Part shown: in pieces, positions 17,221 to 25,560 of the stretch
Position numbering within the stretch: the stretch's first letter is position 1
Layout: each line of letters begins with the position of its first letter
DNA from: Nonomuraea roseoviolacea subsp. carminata
GTDB lineage: Bacteria; Actinomycetota; Actinomycetes; Streptosporangiales; Streptosporangiaceae
Length of the DNA stretch: 64,000 bases
Reading direction: 5' to 3'
NCBI RefSeq assembly: GCF_024172185.1
Contig: NZ_JAMZEC010000001.1
Span: forward strand, 248,001 to 312,000
The notes under the pieces: generated by a model
Told to the model about the DNA's origin: nothing
The model's database searches: none
The model's input: only the letters and a program-made list of their open reading frames with translations
Translations under genes and position numbers: made by a program

Positions 17221-17697
17221 GGCCTCTCCTCCACGCTGTCCCGACCCGAACAGGCCCCTGCGGCCCGCAGCGGTCCACGCTGTTCACTCGACCTGAAGAG
17301 GCTACCGCCTCGCGCCCCTTCCGACGTCCGCGCGCCCCGGACGAGGCCGTCCCACCGCGCGGCCGCCGGGGACAGCTCCGGTCCTCCCACGCAGCCGCCG
17401 GGGGGAGATCCGGTCCTCCCACGCGACCGCCCGGAGGCAGATCCGGCTCCGCCGCGCGACCCCCCGGAGACAGATCCGGCTCCGCCGCGCGACCCCCCGG
17501 AGGCAGATCCGGTCCTCCCACGCGACCGCCCGAGGGCAGATGCGGTCCCGCCGCGCGACCGCCCAGGGACAGTTCCGGTCCTTCCCCGCGACCGCCGGGG
17601 GCAGGTCGGTCCTGCTCCGCGGCTGCCACGCCGGCCTTGTCGTCCGCCCCGGCGCGGGGGACGACTAAGGGTGGGCATTTCGGAAAGAGACCGGTAC
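17221..17697. other. Intergenic region between divergent cmk and glycosyltransferase genes
   Basis: This 477-bp gap holds the promoter and ribosome-binding site of cmk at its left end, a 33-bp tandem repeat array through its middle and the glycosyltransferase leader at its right end. No convincing gene is present; open frames through the repeat encode only simple Arg/Gly/Ser repeats. Confidence 0.7.
17369..17632. repeat. Degenerate 33-bp tandem repeat array, about eight units
   Basis: Units resemble GGCAGATCCGGCTCCGCCGC followed by GCGACCCCCCGGA, repeated about eight times with substitutions, most alike in the middle four copies. The array lies in the non-coding spacer upstream of the glycosyltransferase pair. 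Boundaries are approximate because the outer units have drifted. Confidence 0.8.
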
Positions 17698-18537
17698 ATG
17701 GATGAACGGGTGACGGTGGTGGTGGCCACCAGGAACCGGAGGCGCGCGCTGGCCGGGTCCCTCCCCCACCACCCGCGCCCCGTCATCCTCGTCGACAACG
17801 GCTCCACCGACGGAAGCCCCGGCTTCGTGCGCCGCCACTTCCCGCACGTCACCGTCGTCGAGGCCGGGCGCAACCTGGGCGCCCCCGCCCGCAACGTGGG
17901 CGTGCGCATGGCGGGCACCCCGTACGTGGCCTTCGCCGACGACGACTCCTGGTGGGCGCCCGGCGCCCTGGCCCGCGCCGCCGACGTCCTGGACGCGTGT
18001 CCGCGCCTGGCCGTGCTGGCCGCCCGCGTCCTGGTCGGCCCGGAGGAGCGCCTGGACCCGGTGTGCGAGGAGATGGCCCGCTCCCCGCTCGGTCATGAGC
18101 CGGACCTGCCCGGCCCGAGCGTGCTGGGCTTCCTCGCGTGCGGGGCCGTGGTGCGCGCGGACGCCTTCCTGGAGGCCGGCGGGTTCGACGACGTGATCTT
18201 CTTCTTCGGCGAGGAGGAGCGCCTGGCCGTGGACCTGGCCGCCAGGGGCTGGAGGCTCGCCTACGTGGACGACGTCGTCGCCCACCACCACCCGTCGCCG
18301 TCCCGGGACCCGCGCGGGCGCAAGGAGCTCGCCACCCGCAACTCCGTGCTCACGGCCGTGCTGCGCCGCCCGTGGAGCGTCGTGGCGCGCCGCTCGCTGG
18401 CCGCCCTGCGCCAGGGCCCGAACGGCTGGCGCGGGCTGCGCACGGCCGTCCCGAGGCTGCGGCCCGCGTTGGCACAGCGCCGCGAGCTGCCCCCGGCGGT
18501 CGAACGGGCGCGCCGCCTGCTGGAGGACGGCCGATGA
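17698..18537 (+). CDS. Family 2 glycosyltransferase
   Basis: The 279-residue GT-A-fold enzyme should add a sugar from a nucleotide-sugar donor. It opens with VTVVVATRNRRRAL, VILVDNGSTDGS and the nucleotide-binding/metal region YVAFADDDSWWAPG, followed by the acceptor-side GGFDDVIFFFGEEERLAVDLAARGW. Members of this rhamnosyl-transferase-like group decorate surface glycans or natural products. Start ATG 17698 is preceded by GGAAAGAGA; GTG 17671 is an in-frame alternative without a good site. A decayed paralogue follows, overlapping by four bases. Its insertion between tyrA and cmk breaks a normally continuous core operon. Confidence 0.85.
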   Translation: MDERVTVVVATRNRRRALAGSLPHHPRPVILVDNGSTDGSPGFVRRHFPHVTVVEAGRNLGAPARNVGVRMAGTPYVAFADDDSWWAPGALARAADVLDACPRLAVLAARVLVGPEERLDPVCEEMARSPLGHEPDLPGPSVLGFLACGAVVRADAFLEAGGFDDVIFFFGEEERLAVDLAARGWRLAYVDDVVAHHHPSPSRDPRGRKELATRNSVLTAVLRRPWSVVARRSLAALRQGPNGWRGLRTAVPRLRPALAQRRELPPAVERARRLLEDGR

Positions 18538-19367
18538 CACCGGCGCCAGGAAGCCGAGGCGGCGCGGCCGGCGACCCGCGAGTCGCTCACAGCGCGGACG
18601 ACGCCCGCGCGCAGGCCGTCACCGCCACGTACCCGGACGTGGACGTGGTGGCGCTGTGCGAGAACCTCGGCGCGGTCGGCCGCGACATCGGCGCCAGGCG
18701 GCTGGACACCCCGTACGTGGCGTTCGCCGACGACGACACCTGATGGGCGCCCGGCTCGCCGGCCCGGGCCGCCGACGTGCTGGACGCGCACCCGTCCCTG
18801 GCCGTCGTCGCGGCCCGCATCCTCGCCGAGCCCGGCGCGCGGGAGGACCCGATCGTGCCCGAGCTGCGCGACTCCCCCGTGCGCGGGCCGTCCTGGCTGC
18901 CGGGACCGGCGCTGGGCAGCTTCCTGGCGGGCGCGTCCGTGCTGCGCCGCGACGCGTTCCTGCGGTGTGGCGGGTTCTCGCGGCGGCTGTGGCTGGGCGG
19001 CGGGGAGGAGCTGCCGGCCGTCGATCTGGCCACCGCCGGGTGGGAGCTGTGCTACCTGGAGGGGCTGACCGTCCACCACGAGGCGTCCCGCAACCGCGAC
19101 CCCCACGCCCGGCGGCGGGTGGGGCCGCGCGACACGCTGTGGTCCACGTGGCTGCGCCGCCCGGTGGGCGCGGCGCTGCGCCGCACGGTGCGGCCGGCCC
19201 GGATCGTGCCGCGCGACCGCGTCTCGCCGCCGGCGGCCCTGGACGCGCCGCGCGGCCTGCCGTGGGTGCGCGCCGAACGCCGCAGGGTGCCCGCGCGGGT
19301 GGAGGCCCGGCTGGTCAGCCTGGAGGAGTCGCAGGCCACCTCACGGGCCCGCCGCTACATCTCCTGA
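18534..19367 (+). pseudogene. Glycosyltransferase family 2 paralogue with in-frame stop and shortened N-terminus
   Basis: The frame opens with ATG 18534, overlapping the previous stop (ATGA). It reads to TGA at 18741-18743, then continues open in the same frame to 19367. The stop falls exactly where the upstream paralogue has Trp: DTPYVAFADDDT-stop-WAPGSPARAADVLDA against GTPYVAFADDDSWWAPGALARAADVLDA. It therefore looks like a single TGG-to-TGA change (or a sequencing error). The N-terminus also lacks the donor-binding VVVATRN/VDNGSTDGS region, so the gene was probably inactive already. The distal part keeps GGFSRRLWLGGGEELPAVDLATAGW. Its end overlaps tyrA by 13 bp. Confidence 0.8.
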
Positions 19368-20458
19368 CCGGGTCCGGGGACCTGCCAGCCCCGCTCGTGC
19401 AGGGCCCCGGTGAGGACGGGGGCGGCGTCCGGCTGCACCGACACCTCGGCGATGCCCAGCGGCAGGCCCGGCGCGTGCTCCAGCCGCACGTCCTCGACGT
19501 TGACCCCGACCTCGTCGCACACCTGGAACAGCTTGGCGAGCTGGCCGGGACGGTCGCCGATGACCACCTGGACCACCACGTAGGAGGAGGCGGGACCGCC
19601 GTGCTTGCCCGGGATGCGCCCGTGGCCCGCGACGCCCCGCTTGAGGAGCTGGGTGATGTCGGAGGAGGCGGTGCCGTCGCCCTCGGCCACCGCGCGCAGC
19701 GCGGACGCCGCCTCGGCCAGGTCGCGGGAGACGGCCTCCAGCACCTCGGCGACGGGCGCCGCGTTGCCGGACAGGATGCCGAGCCAGAGGCCGGGGTCGC
19801 CGCCCGCGATCCGGGTGACGTCGCGCACGCCCTGCCCGGCCAGCCCGAGCGCGACCTCGGAGGCGTCGGCCAGGCGCGCGGCCACGGCCGAGGCGGTCAC
19901 GTGGGGCGCGTGGGAGACCACGGCGACGGCCCGGTCGTGGTCGCCGGCGTCGACCTCGACGGGGTTGGCGCCGCACAGCTCCACCAGGCGCAGCACCGCC
20001 GCCCGCGCCTCCGGGGAGCTCTCGGGCGTGGGGCAGAGCGCCCACGGCCGGCCGAGGAACAGGTCGGCCCGCGCCGCTCCCGGGCCGGACTTCTCCCGCC
20101 CGGCCAGCGGGTGCGAGGCGACGTACGCGCCCAGGTCGCAGCCCAGGCGGCGGGCCTCGTCGATGGGCAGGGCCTTGACGCTGGCCACGTCGGTGTAGTG
20201 GCCGGCGGCGCCGGCCTCCTGGAGGGCGAGCAGCTCGGTGGCGACGTGCGCGGGCGGCACCGCGATCACCGCCAGGTCGGCCCGATCGCCGCCGGCGTGC
20301 CACTCCTCGCCGGCTCCCAGCTCGCGGGCCAGGCGCACCGCGCCCTGGTCGCGGTCGGCGAGCAGCACGCGCACCCCGTGCCCGCGCAGCGCCAGCGCCA
20401 CGGAGGTGCCGATGAGACCGGTGCCGACGACGAGCACGGTGCGCAGTTCGGAGGCCAT
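19355..20458 (-). CDS. tyrA: Prephenate dehydrogenase with C-terminal ACT domain
   Basis: The 367-residue enzyme oxidatively decarboxylates prephenate to 4-hydroxyphenylpyruvate for tyrosine synthesis using NAD(P). The Rossmann motif VGTGLIGTSVALAL is at residues 10-23, the active-site segment ASHPLAGREKSGPGAAR lies mid-N-domain, and the helical dimerisation domain follows (VSHAPHVTASAV, AGQGVRDVTRIAGGDPGLW). An ACT domain (about 295-367, YVVVQVVIGDRPGQLAKLFQVCDEVGVNVED) suggests feedback by tyrosine. Start ATG 20458. It is 51 bp downstream of the chorismate mutase gene, the preceding step in the pathway. Confidence 0.94.
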   Translation of the reverse strand: MASELRTVLVVGTGLIGTSVALALRGHGVRVLLADRDQGAVRLARELGAGEEWHAGGDRADLAVIAVPPAHVATELLALQEAGAAGHYTDVASVKALPIDEARRLGCDLGAYVASHPLAGREKSGPGAARADLFLGRPWALCPTPESSPEARAAVLRLVELCGANPVEVDAGDHDRAVAVVSHAPHVTASAVAARLADASEVALGLAGQGVRDVTRIAGGDPGLWLGILSGNAAPVAEVLEAVSRDLAEAASALRAVAEGDGTASSDITQLLKRGVAGHGRIPGKHGGPASSYVVVQVVIGDRPGQLAKLFQVCDEVGVNVEDVRLEHAPGLPLGIAEVSVQPDAAPVLTGALHERGWQVPGPGQEM

Positions 20459-20509
20459 GTCGATGTCCTGGTCGAGGTGTGGTGGTCGGGGCCGGGTGGA
20501 AGGGCGCCG

Positions 20510-20869
20510 CTACTGGGCGATGTCCTGGCGCAGGGCCACGGCGCCGCGCAGGTAGACGTGCTGGATCTCCGAGCGCGGCTTGTCGGTCTCGACGTGCGCC
20601 ATGAGCCGCACCACGCGCGGCAGCGCGCCCGGCACGTCGATCTCGGTGCAGCAGATGAGCGGCACCTCGTGGAAGCCCAGCTTACGCGCCGCCAGCGCCG
20701 GGAACTCCGACGTCAGGTCGGGTGTGGCGGTGAACAGCACGCTGATCACGTCGTCGGTGGTGAGCTGGTTGCGCTCCATCAGCGTGGCGACGAGCTCGGT
20801 CGTGCCCTCGATGATGGCGTCACGGTCGTCGGAGTCCACCTGGATCGCGCCGCGGATCGCCCGCACCAT
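20510..20869 (-). CDS. aroH: Chorismate mutase, AroH class
   Basis: The 119-residue trimeric enzyme converts chorismate to prephenate. It is the monofunctional AroH fold: MVRAIRGAIQVDSDDRDAI, TTDDVISVLFTATPDLTSEFPA, LICCTEIDVPGALPRVVRLM and the C-terminal HVYLRGAVALR, carrying the conserved Arg, Glu and Cys/Arg residues that line the active site at subunit interfaces. Start ATG 20869 with AGAGGGGA upstream. Gene order rluB-aroH-tyrA is conserved in actinobacteria and supplies prephenate directly to TyrA. Confidence 0.95.
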   Translation of the reverse strand: MVRAIRGAIQVDSDDRDAIIEGTTELVATLMERNQLTTDDVISVLFTATPDLTSEFPALAARKLGFHEVPLICCTEIDVPGALPRVVRLMAHVETDKPRSEIQHVYLRGAVALRQDIAQ

Positions 20870-20942
20870 GGTGATCTGTCCCCTCTGGATAAGCGGTGGA
20901 GCCCGTGCGGACCTCCGCACGGGCTCCTGCGTACTGATCAGG

Positions 20943-22796
20943 TTACAGCTTCACGGCCGCGTAAAGCTCACCGACCTCGTGCAGCGTGAGCGCGCGCACG
21001 GTGCCGGGCTTGGTCCGGCCGAGCTTGACCGGCCCGAACTCGATCCTCGCCAGGTCGATGACCCGGTGTCCGGCCTCCTCCAGCAGGCGCCGCACCACGT
21101 GCTTGCGGCCCTCGTGCAGCACGACCTCGACCAGCGCCTGCTGGCCGTGCTCCTGCACGATCTTGAAGTCGTCCACCTTGACCAGGCCGTCCTCCAGCTC
21201 GACGCCCTGCCTGAGGCGGCGGCCGAGGTCGCGCGGGATGGGACCCGGCACCTTGGCCCAGTACTTCTTCTGCACGCCGTAGCTGGGGTGGGTCAGCCGG
21301 TTGGCCAGCTCGCCGTCGTTGGTGAGCAGCAGCAGGCCCTCGGTCTCGGTGTCGAGCCGGCCCACGTGGAACAGGCGCGGTGCCAGCTCCTCGACGTAGT
21401 CGGCCAGGCACGGGCGGCCCTGCGGGTCGCTCATGGTGGACACGACGCCGATGGGCTTGTTCAGGGCGTAGTAGACGAGGTCGGGGGCGGTCGGGATGCG
21501 CTTGCCGTCGACGTGGATGACCTGCGTGGCAGGGTCGACCTTGGCGCCGAACCTGCGCACGACCTGGCCGTTCACGGTGACGCGGCCGTCGCCGATCATC
21601 TCCTCGCAGGCGCGGCGGCTGGCCACGCCCGCCTGGGCGAGCACCTTCTGCAGGCGAACGCCGTCGGGGACCTCCGTGGTGTCGCGCTCGTCGGTGTAGC
21701 CCTCGGGGTAGAAGTCGCGGTCGCGCATCGGCTGACGGGCCGTCTTGAACCGGTCGCGGGGCGCCTCGCCGCCGCGGCCCGCCGTCTGCGCGCCGCCGCC
21801 CGAGCCCGCGGGCCGCCCGCCCCGGCCGGCGCCGGAGGAGCCGCCGTACGAGCCGTGGCCGCCGTAACCGTCACGCCGCGAGCCGCCGCCCGCGGACGAG
21901 GGCCGGCCGCCGGAGGGGCGGCCGATGGTCTGGACGCCGTCGCGGCGGGAACCGCGGGGCTCCTCGCGGCGGCCGTAGCGGGCGCGCCCGGTGCTGGGAG
22001 CGTCCTCGCGCCGGCCGCTGCGGTCGGCGCGGAAGGAGGAACCGGCGCCGGGCCGGGACTCGCCGCGGGCGTCGCCCTCGCGGTCGTCACGACGGCCGGC
22101 ACGGAAGCCGCCGTCGCGGTCGTCGCGGCGCTCGGGACGGAAGCCGCCGTCACGCCGGTCGGAACGGAAGCCGGAACGGGGGGCGCCGTCGCGGTCGTCA
22201 CGACGGTCGGAACGGAAGCCGCCACGGTCGTCGCGGCCGGCGGAGCGGTAGGACGGGCGCTCGTCGCGGCGGTCCGGGCGCTCGTCACGGCGGTCGGTGC
22301 GGTCGTCGCGCCGGTAGCCGCCGCGGGCGTCGGAGCGGTCCGTACGGTAGCCGCCGCGATCGTCGGAGCGGTCGGAACGGTAGCCGCCGCGGTTGTCGGA
22401 GCGGTCGCCGGAGCGCTCGCCACGGTAGCCGCCGCGGTCGTCACGGCGGTCGTCGCGCCTGTCGGAACGGAAGTCGCCCCGGCCGTCGCGCGGGCCGGAG
22501 CCGGAGCCGCGACGCTCGGAACGGAAACCGTCGCGGTCGTCACGCCGCTCGGAGCGGAAGCCGCCGTCACGGCCCTCGGAGCGGAAGCCGCCTCGCTCGC
22601 CGCCGGAGCGGTCGCGGGAGGCGGAGTCGCCGTACCGGGCGCGGGCGCCGCCGCGATCGGCACGGAGGGAATCGCGGCCGGAACCACCGCGGCTGTCGTC
22701 GGAGCGGAAGGCGGGACGCCCGCCGCGGCCGGTGGAGCCGCCGGTACGTCCTCGACCGCGTCCATCACCGGACGGGGTGCTGCGCCTGTTGATCAC
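20943..22796 (-). CDS. rluB: 23S rRNA pseudouridine synthase RluB with a very long Arg/Asp/Gly-rich N-terminal tail
   Basis: The C-terminal about 240 residues are a complete RsuA/RluB enzyme. They hold an S4 domain (RLQKVLAQAGVASRRACEEMI) and the catalytic domain with FHVGRLDTETEGLLLLTNDG, whose Asp attacks uridine, and VVLHEGRKHVVRRLL. Ahead of it lie about 375 disordered residues made of RDDR, FRSERRDD, GGYRSDRSDDR and similar tandem motifs, rich in Arg, Asp, Gly and Ser. The usual protein is about 250-300 residues. The tail resembles RGG/RD RNA-binding regions. Start is GTG 22796, overlapping the scpB stop by four bases. High-GC strand symmetry makes the reverse strand of the tail also open, which is artefactual. 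Confidence 0.92.
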   Translation of the reverse strand: MINRRSTPSGDGRGRGRTGGSTGRGGRPAFRSDDSRGGSGRDSLRADRGGARARYGDSASRDRSGGERGGFRSEGRDGGFRSERRDDRDGFRSERRGSGSGPRDGRGDFRSDRRDDRRDDRGGYRGERSGDRSDNRGGYRSDRSDDRGGYRTDRSDARGGYRRDDRTDRRDERPDRRDERPSYRSAGRDDRGGFRSDRRDDRDGAPRSGFRSDRRDGGFRPERRDDRDGGFRAGRRDDREGDARGESRPGAGSSFRADRSGRREDAPSTGRARYGRREEPRGSRRDGVQTIGRPSGGRPSSAGGGSRRDGYGGHGSYGGSSGAGRGGRPAGSGGGAQTAGRGGEAPRDRFKTARQPMRDRDFYPEGYTDERDTTEVPDGVRLQKVLAQAGVASRRACEEMIGDGRVTVNGQVVRRFGAKVDPATQVIHVDGKRIPTAPDLVYYALNKPIGVVSTMSDPQGRPCLADYVEELAPRLFHVGRLDTETEGLLLLTNDGELANRLTHPSYGVQKKYWAKVPGPIPRDLGRRLRQGVELEDGLVKVDDFKIVQEHGQQALVEVVLHEGRKHVVRRLLEEAGHRVIDLARIEFGPVKLGRTKPGTVRALTLHEVGELYAAVKL

Positions 22797-23650
22797 TTTG
22801 TCGTCTCCTCGAGATTCTCCACGTCGTCCGGGAGGAACGGAGCCAGCTCGGGGAGCTCGCTGAGGTCCTTCAGTCCCAGACGTTCAAGGAAGTATGAGCT
22901 TGTCCGGTAGAGCACTGCCTGGCTCTCCGGGTCGGTGCCGGCCTCCTCGACCAGCCCCCGCGCGACGAGCGTCCGCATGACGCCGTCGCTGTTCACGCCG
23001 CGGACCGCGGCGACGCGGGCGCGGCTCACCGGTTGCCGGTAGGCCACGACCGCGAGTGTCTCCAGCGCGGCCTGGGTGAGCCGCGTCTGCTGGCCGTCGC
23101 GAACGAACCGCTCGACCAGGGGTGCGCAGTCGGCACGCGTGTAGTAACGCCAGCCGCCCGCGACCTGTCTCAAATCGAAACCCCGCCGGGCTTCGGTGTA
23201 TTCCGCCGCCAGCGATCTGAGGGCGGCGGCCACCTCGTGGGTGGGGCGTTCGAGCACCTGCGCCAGCGTCACCTCGGGGACGGGGACGTCCACGACCATG
23301 AGGATGGCTTCGAGCGCGGCGTGCAGGCCGGGCGCGGGCGTGGCGTCGTCCTCCGGCTCGTCCAGGGCCTCCTCCGGCGCCTCGGTCAGATCGATGACCG
23401 GCTCGGGGGCTTCCGGCGTGGCCGGCTCGGGAGCTTGAGGGGTGGCCGGCTCGGAGTCGGCGGGAGCTTCGGGGGCGGCCGACTCGGGGTCGGCGGGAGC
23501 TTCGGGGGCGGCCGGCTCGGGGTCGGCGGCGGCCAGGGAGCCCGGCAGGGTCATCCAGGCCGGCAGCGCCGCCTCCGGTGACCTGCGCGGCTGCGGCGGC
23601 GCGTCGGCCGGGTGGTCGTCCGCGTGCTCGCCGGGGCGGTCGTCACTCAT
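22793..23650 (-). CDS. scpB: Segregation and condensation protein B
   Basis: ScpB forms a dimer of winged-helix domains that binds ScpA and the SMC ATPase to compact and segregate the chromosome. The conserved core runs from about residue 110 (HAALEAILMVVDVPVPEVTLAQVL) through TQAALETLAVVAYRQPVSRARVAAVRGVNSDGVMRTL to LGLKDLSELPEL. The first about 100 residues are an Ala/Pro/Glu linker with repeated PEAPADSEPA-like units, unusually long compared with most ScpB. Start ATG 23650 overlaps the scpA 3' end by 8 bp. Its stop overlaps rluB. Confidence 0.95.
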   Translation of the reverse strand: MSDDRPGEHADDHPADAPPQPRRSPEAALPAWMTLPGSLAAADPEPAAPEAPADPESAAPEAPADSEPATPQAPEPATPEAPEPVIDLTEAPEEALDEPEDDATPAPGLHAALEAILMVVDVPVPEVTLAQVLERPTHEVAAALRSLAAEYTEARRGFDLRQVAGGWRYYTRADCAPLVERFVRDGQQTRLTQAALETLAVVAYRQPVSRARVAAVRGVNSDGVMRTLVARGLVEEAGTDPESQAVLYRTSSYFLERLGLKDLSELPELAPFLPDDVENLEETTK

Positions 23651-24506
23651 CAGCAGCCTTCTCCGCCTTCTCCGCGCTGAGCGCGCTCTCCTCGTAGTCG
23701 TCGCCCACCGCGACGTCGCCCTCGTCGCTGCCCGTCCAGGTGACGTGCAGGTCGCCCAGCGGCTCGACCTGGTCGAAGCTGACCGCCGCCTCACGGAACA
23801 GCTCCAGGACGGCGAGGAAGCGGGCGATGACCTCGAAGGTGCCGTCACAGTCGGCGACCAGGGCCCGGAAGGTGGCCCGGCGCATGCGCCTGAGGCGCTG
23901 GACCAGGATAGCGGCTTGCTCGCGGACGCTGGCCAGCGGTTGGTAGATGTGGCCGACGGCGACCGTGGGCGGCGCCTTCGGGGTGAACGCCCTGGCCGCG
24001 ATCCTGGCGAGCTGTTCGGGGCCGATGCCGAGGATCAGCTCCGGCAGCAGTTCGGCGAAGCGCGGCTCCATCGGCACCGCGCGGGGGTAGCGCAGCGCCT
24101 CGTCGGCCATCCGGCCCGCGAAGACCTTCGCGACCTCCTTGTACGCCTTGTACTGCAGCAGCCGGGCGAACAGCAGGTCGCGGGCCTCCAGCAGCGCGAG
24201 GTCCTCCTCGTCCTCGACCTCGCCGCTGGGCAGCAGCCGGGCCGCCTTCAGGTCGAGCAGGGTGGCCGCGACCAGCAGGAAGTGGCTGGTCTGGTCGAGG
24301 TCCCATTCGGGGCCGCGCGAGCGGATGTAGGAGATGAACTCGTCGGTGACCTTGGACAGGGACACCTCGGTGATGTCGAGCTTGTGCTTGGCGATCAGCC
24401 CGAGCAGCAGGTCGAACGGTCCCTCGAAGACGTCGAGGTGGACCTGGAAGCCGGACGTGCCGGTCTGCTCCTCGTCCTGGACTGCGCTCCCCCGCTCTGG
24501 CGTCAC
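23643..24506 (-). CDS. scpA: Segregation and condensation protein A (kleisin)
   Basis: The 287-residue kleisin bridges the SMC heads. N-terminal FQVHLDVFEGPFDLLLGLIAKHKLDITEVSL and the C-terminal winged-helix part (CDGTFEVIARFLAVLELFREAAVSFDQ) are typical; an acidic tail ends the protein. The start is GTG 24506, which overlaps the parA stop by four bases. parA-scpA-scpB-rluB therefore form a tightly coupled operon, as in other actinobacteria. Confidence 0.96.
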   Translation of the reverse strand: MTPERGSAVQDEEQTGTSGFQVHLDVFEGPFDLLLGLIAKHKLDITEVSLSKVTDEFISYIRSRGPEWDLDQTSHFLLVAATLLDLKAARLLPSGEVEDEEDLALLEARDLLFARLLQYKAYKEVAKVFAGRMADEALRYPRAVPMEPRFAELLPELILGIGPEQLARIAARAFTPKAPPTVAVGHIYQPLASVREQAAILVQRLRRMRRATFRALVADCDGTFEVIARFLAVLELFREAAVSFDQVEPLGDLHVTWTGSDEGDVAVGDDYEESALSAEKAEKAADE

Positions 24507-25444
24507 CTGGCCATTGTGGCAGGCGCCGGCCAGCGCGAGAGCACTTCGCGGGCCAGCTCACGGTAGGCGCTGGCGCCGAGGGAGGACGGGTCGAAGGTGG
24601 TGATCGGCTCGCCGGCGACCGTCGCGTCGGGGAAGCGGACGGTGCGGTTGATCACGGTGTGGAAGACCTTGTCGCCGAACGCCTCGACGACGCGGGCCAG
24701 CACCTCGCGGCCGTGCAGGGTGCGGGCGTCGTACATGGTCGCCAGCAGGCCCTCGATCTCCAGCTCGTCGTTGAGGCGCTCCTGGACCTTGGAGATGGTG
24801 TCCATGAGCAGGGCGACGCCGCGCAGCGCGAAGAACTCGCACTCCAGCGGCACCATGACGCCGTGGGCGCAGGTGAGCGCGTTGATGGTGAGCAGGCCGA
24901 GCGACGGCTGGCAGTCGATGAGGCAGACGTCGTAGTGCGGCAGCAGCGGCTTGAGCACGCGGCCGAGCACCTGCTCGCGGGCGACCTCGGTGACGAGCTG
25001 GACCTCGGCGGCCGACAGGTCGATGTTGCTGGGCAGCAGGTCGAGGCCCTCGACGCCGGTCTCCAGCAGCACGTCCTCGGCGGTGACGTTGCGCTCCATC
25101 AGCAGGTTGTAGACCGTGAGGTCGAGCTGGAGCGGGTTGATGCCGAGCCCGACGGACAGGGCGCCCTGCGGGTCGAAGTCGACGAGCAGGACCTTGAGGC
25201 CGTACTCGACGAGCGCGGCGCCGAGGTTGATGGTGGTCGTGGTCTTGCCGACCCCGCCCTTCTGGTTGACCATCGCGACGACCCGGGCCGGCCCGTGCAC
25301 CTCCGGCGGCACGGGCTCCGGGAACACCGGCCGGGGGCGCCGGGTGGGGCCCAGGTTCACGCCGGTGGAGGGCGTGTCGGTCTTCGTGTCACCCCAGGGG
25401 TTGTCGGGGGTCCCCGGGGTCGAACCGTTGGTCGTCACAGTCAC
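24503..25444 (-). CDS. parA: ParA-family ATPase of the scp operon
   Basis: The 313-residue P-loop ATPase has the deviant Walker A NQKGGVGKTTTTINLG, LLVDFDPQGALS (A'), and LIDCQPSLGLLTINAL (Walker B). A disordered Pro/Thr-rich head of about 50 residues precedes it. No parB or parS-like site accompanies it, which separates it from the oriC-proximal ParA; this locus copy is conserved with ScpAB in actinobacteria and probably helps SMC-ScpAB or polar positioning. Start is GTG 25444, with GGGAGG about 11 bases upstream. It lies 116 bp after xerD. Confidence 0.92.
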   Translation of the reverse strand: MTVTTNGSTPGTPDNPWGDTKTDTPSTGVNLGPTRRPRPVFPEPVPPEVHGPARVVAMVNQKGGVGKTTTTINLGAALVEYGLKVLLVDFDPQGALSVGLGINPLQLDLTVYNLLMERNVTAEDVLLETGVEGLDLLPSNIDLSAAEVQLVTEVAREQVLGRVLKPLLPHYDVCLIDCQPSLGLLTINALTCAHGVMVPLECEFFALRGVALLMDTISKVQERLNDELEIEGLLATMYDARTLHGREVLARVVEAFGDKVFHTVINRTVRFPDATVAGEPITTFDPSSLGASAYRELAREVLSRWPAPATMAR

Positions 25445-25560
25445 CAGCTCGAACCTCCCTGACGATCCCGAACCGGACCGTCCGGACGGACACTATGGCG
25501 TCATCACTAAACGCGGCAAGGCGGCACGCCGAACCGTGGCACGCCGCAAAAGACTATAGA

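Noticed and set aside
17369-17632. CRISPR array
   Set aside because: Units are contiguous 33-bp tandem repeats without unique spacers and no cas genes are present.
18741-18743. Selenocysteine insertion at the TGA in the glycosyltransferase
   Set aside because: The paralogue has Trp at this position rather than Cys, no SECIS-like hairpin is evident, and the N-terminus is also decayed.
20580-22910. A 776-codon plus-strand frame opposite rluB giving Ala/Val/Gly-rich repeats
   Set aside because: It reflects the repeated Arg/Asp codons of the RluB tail read in reverse; there is no ribosome-binding site or conserved domain.
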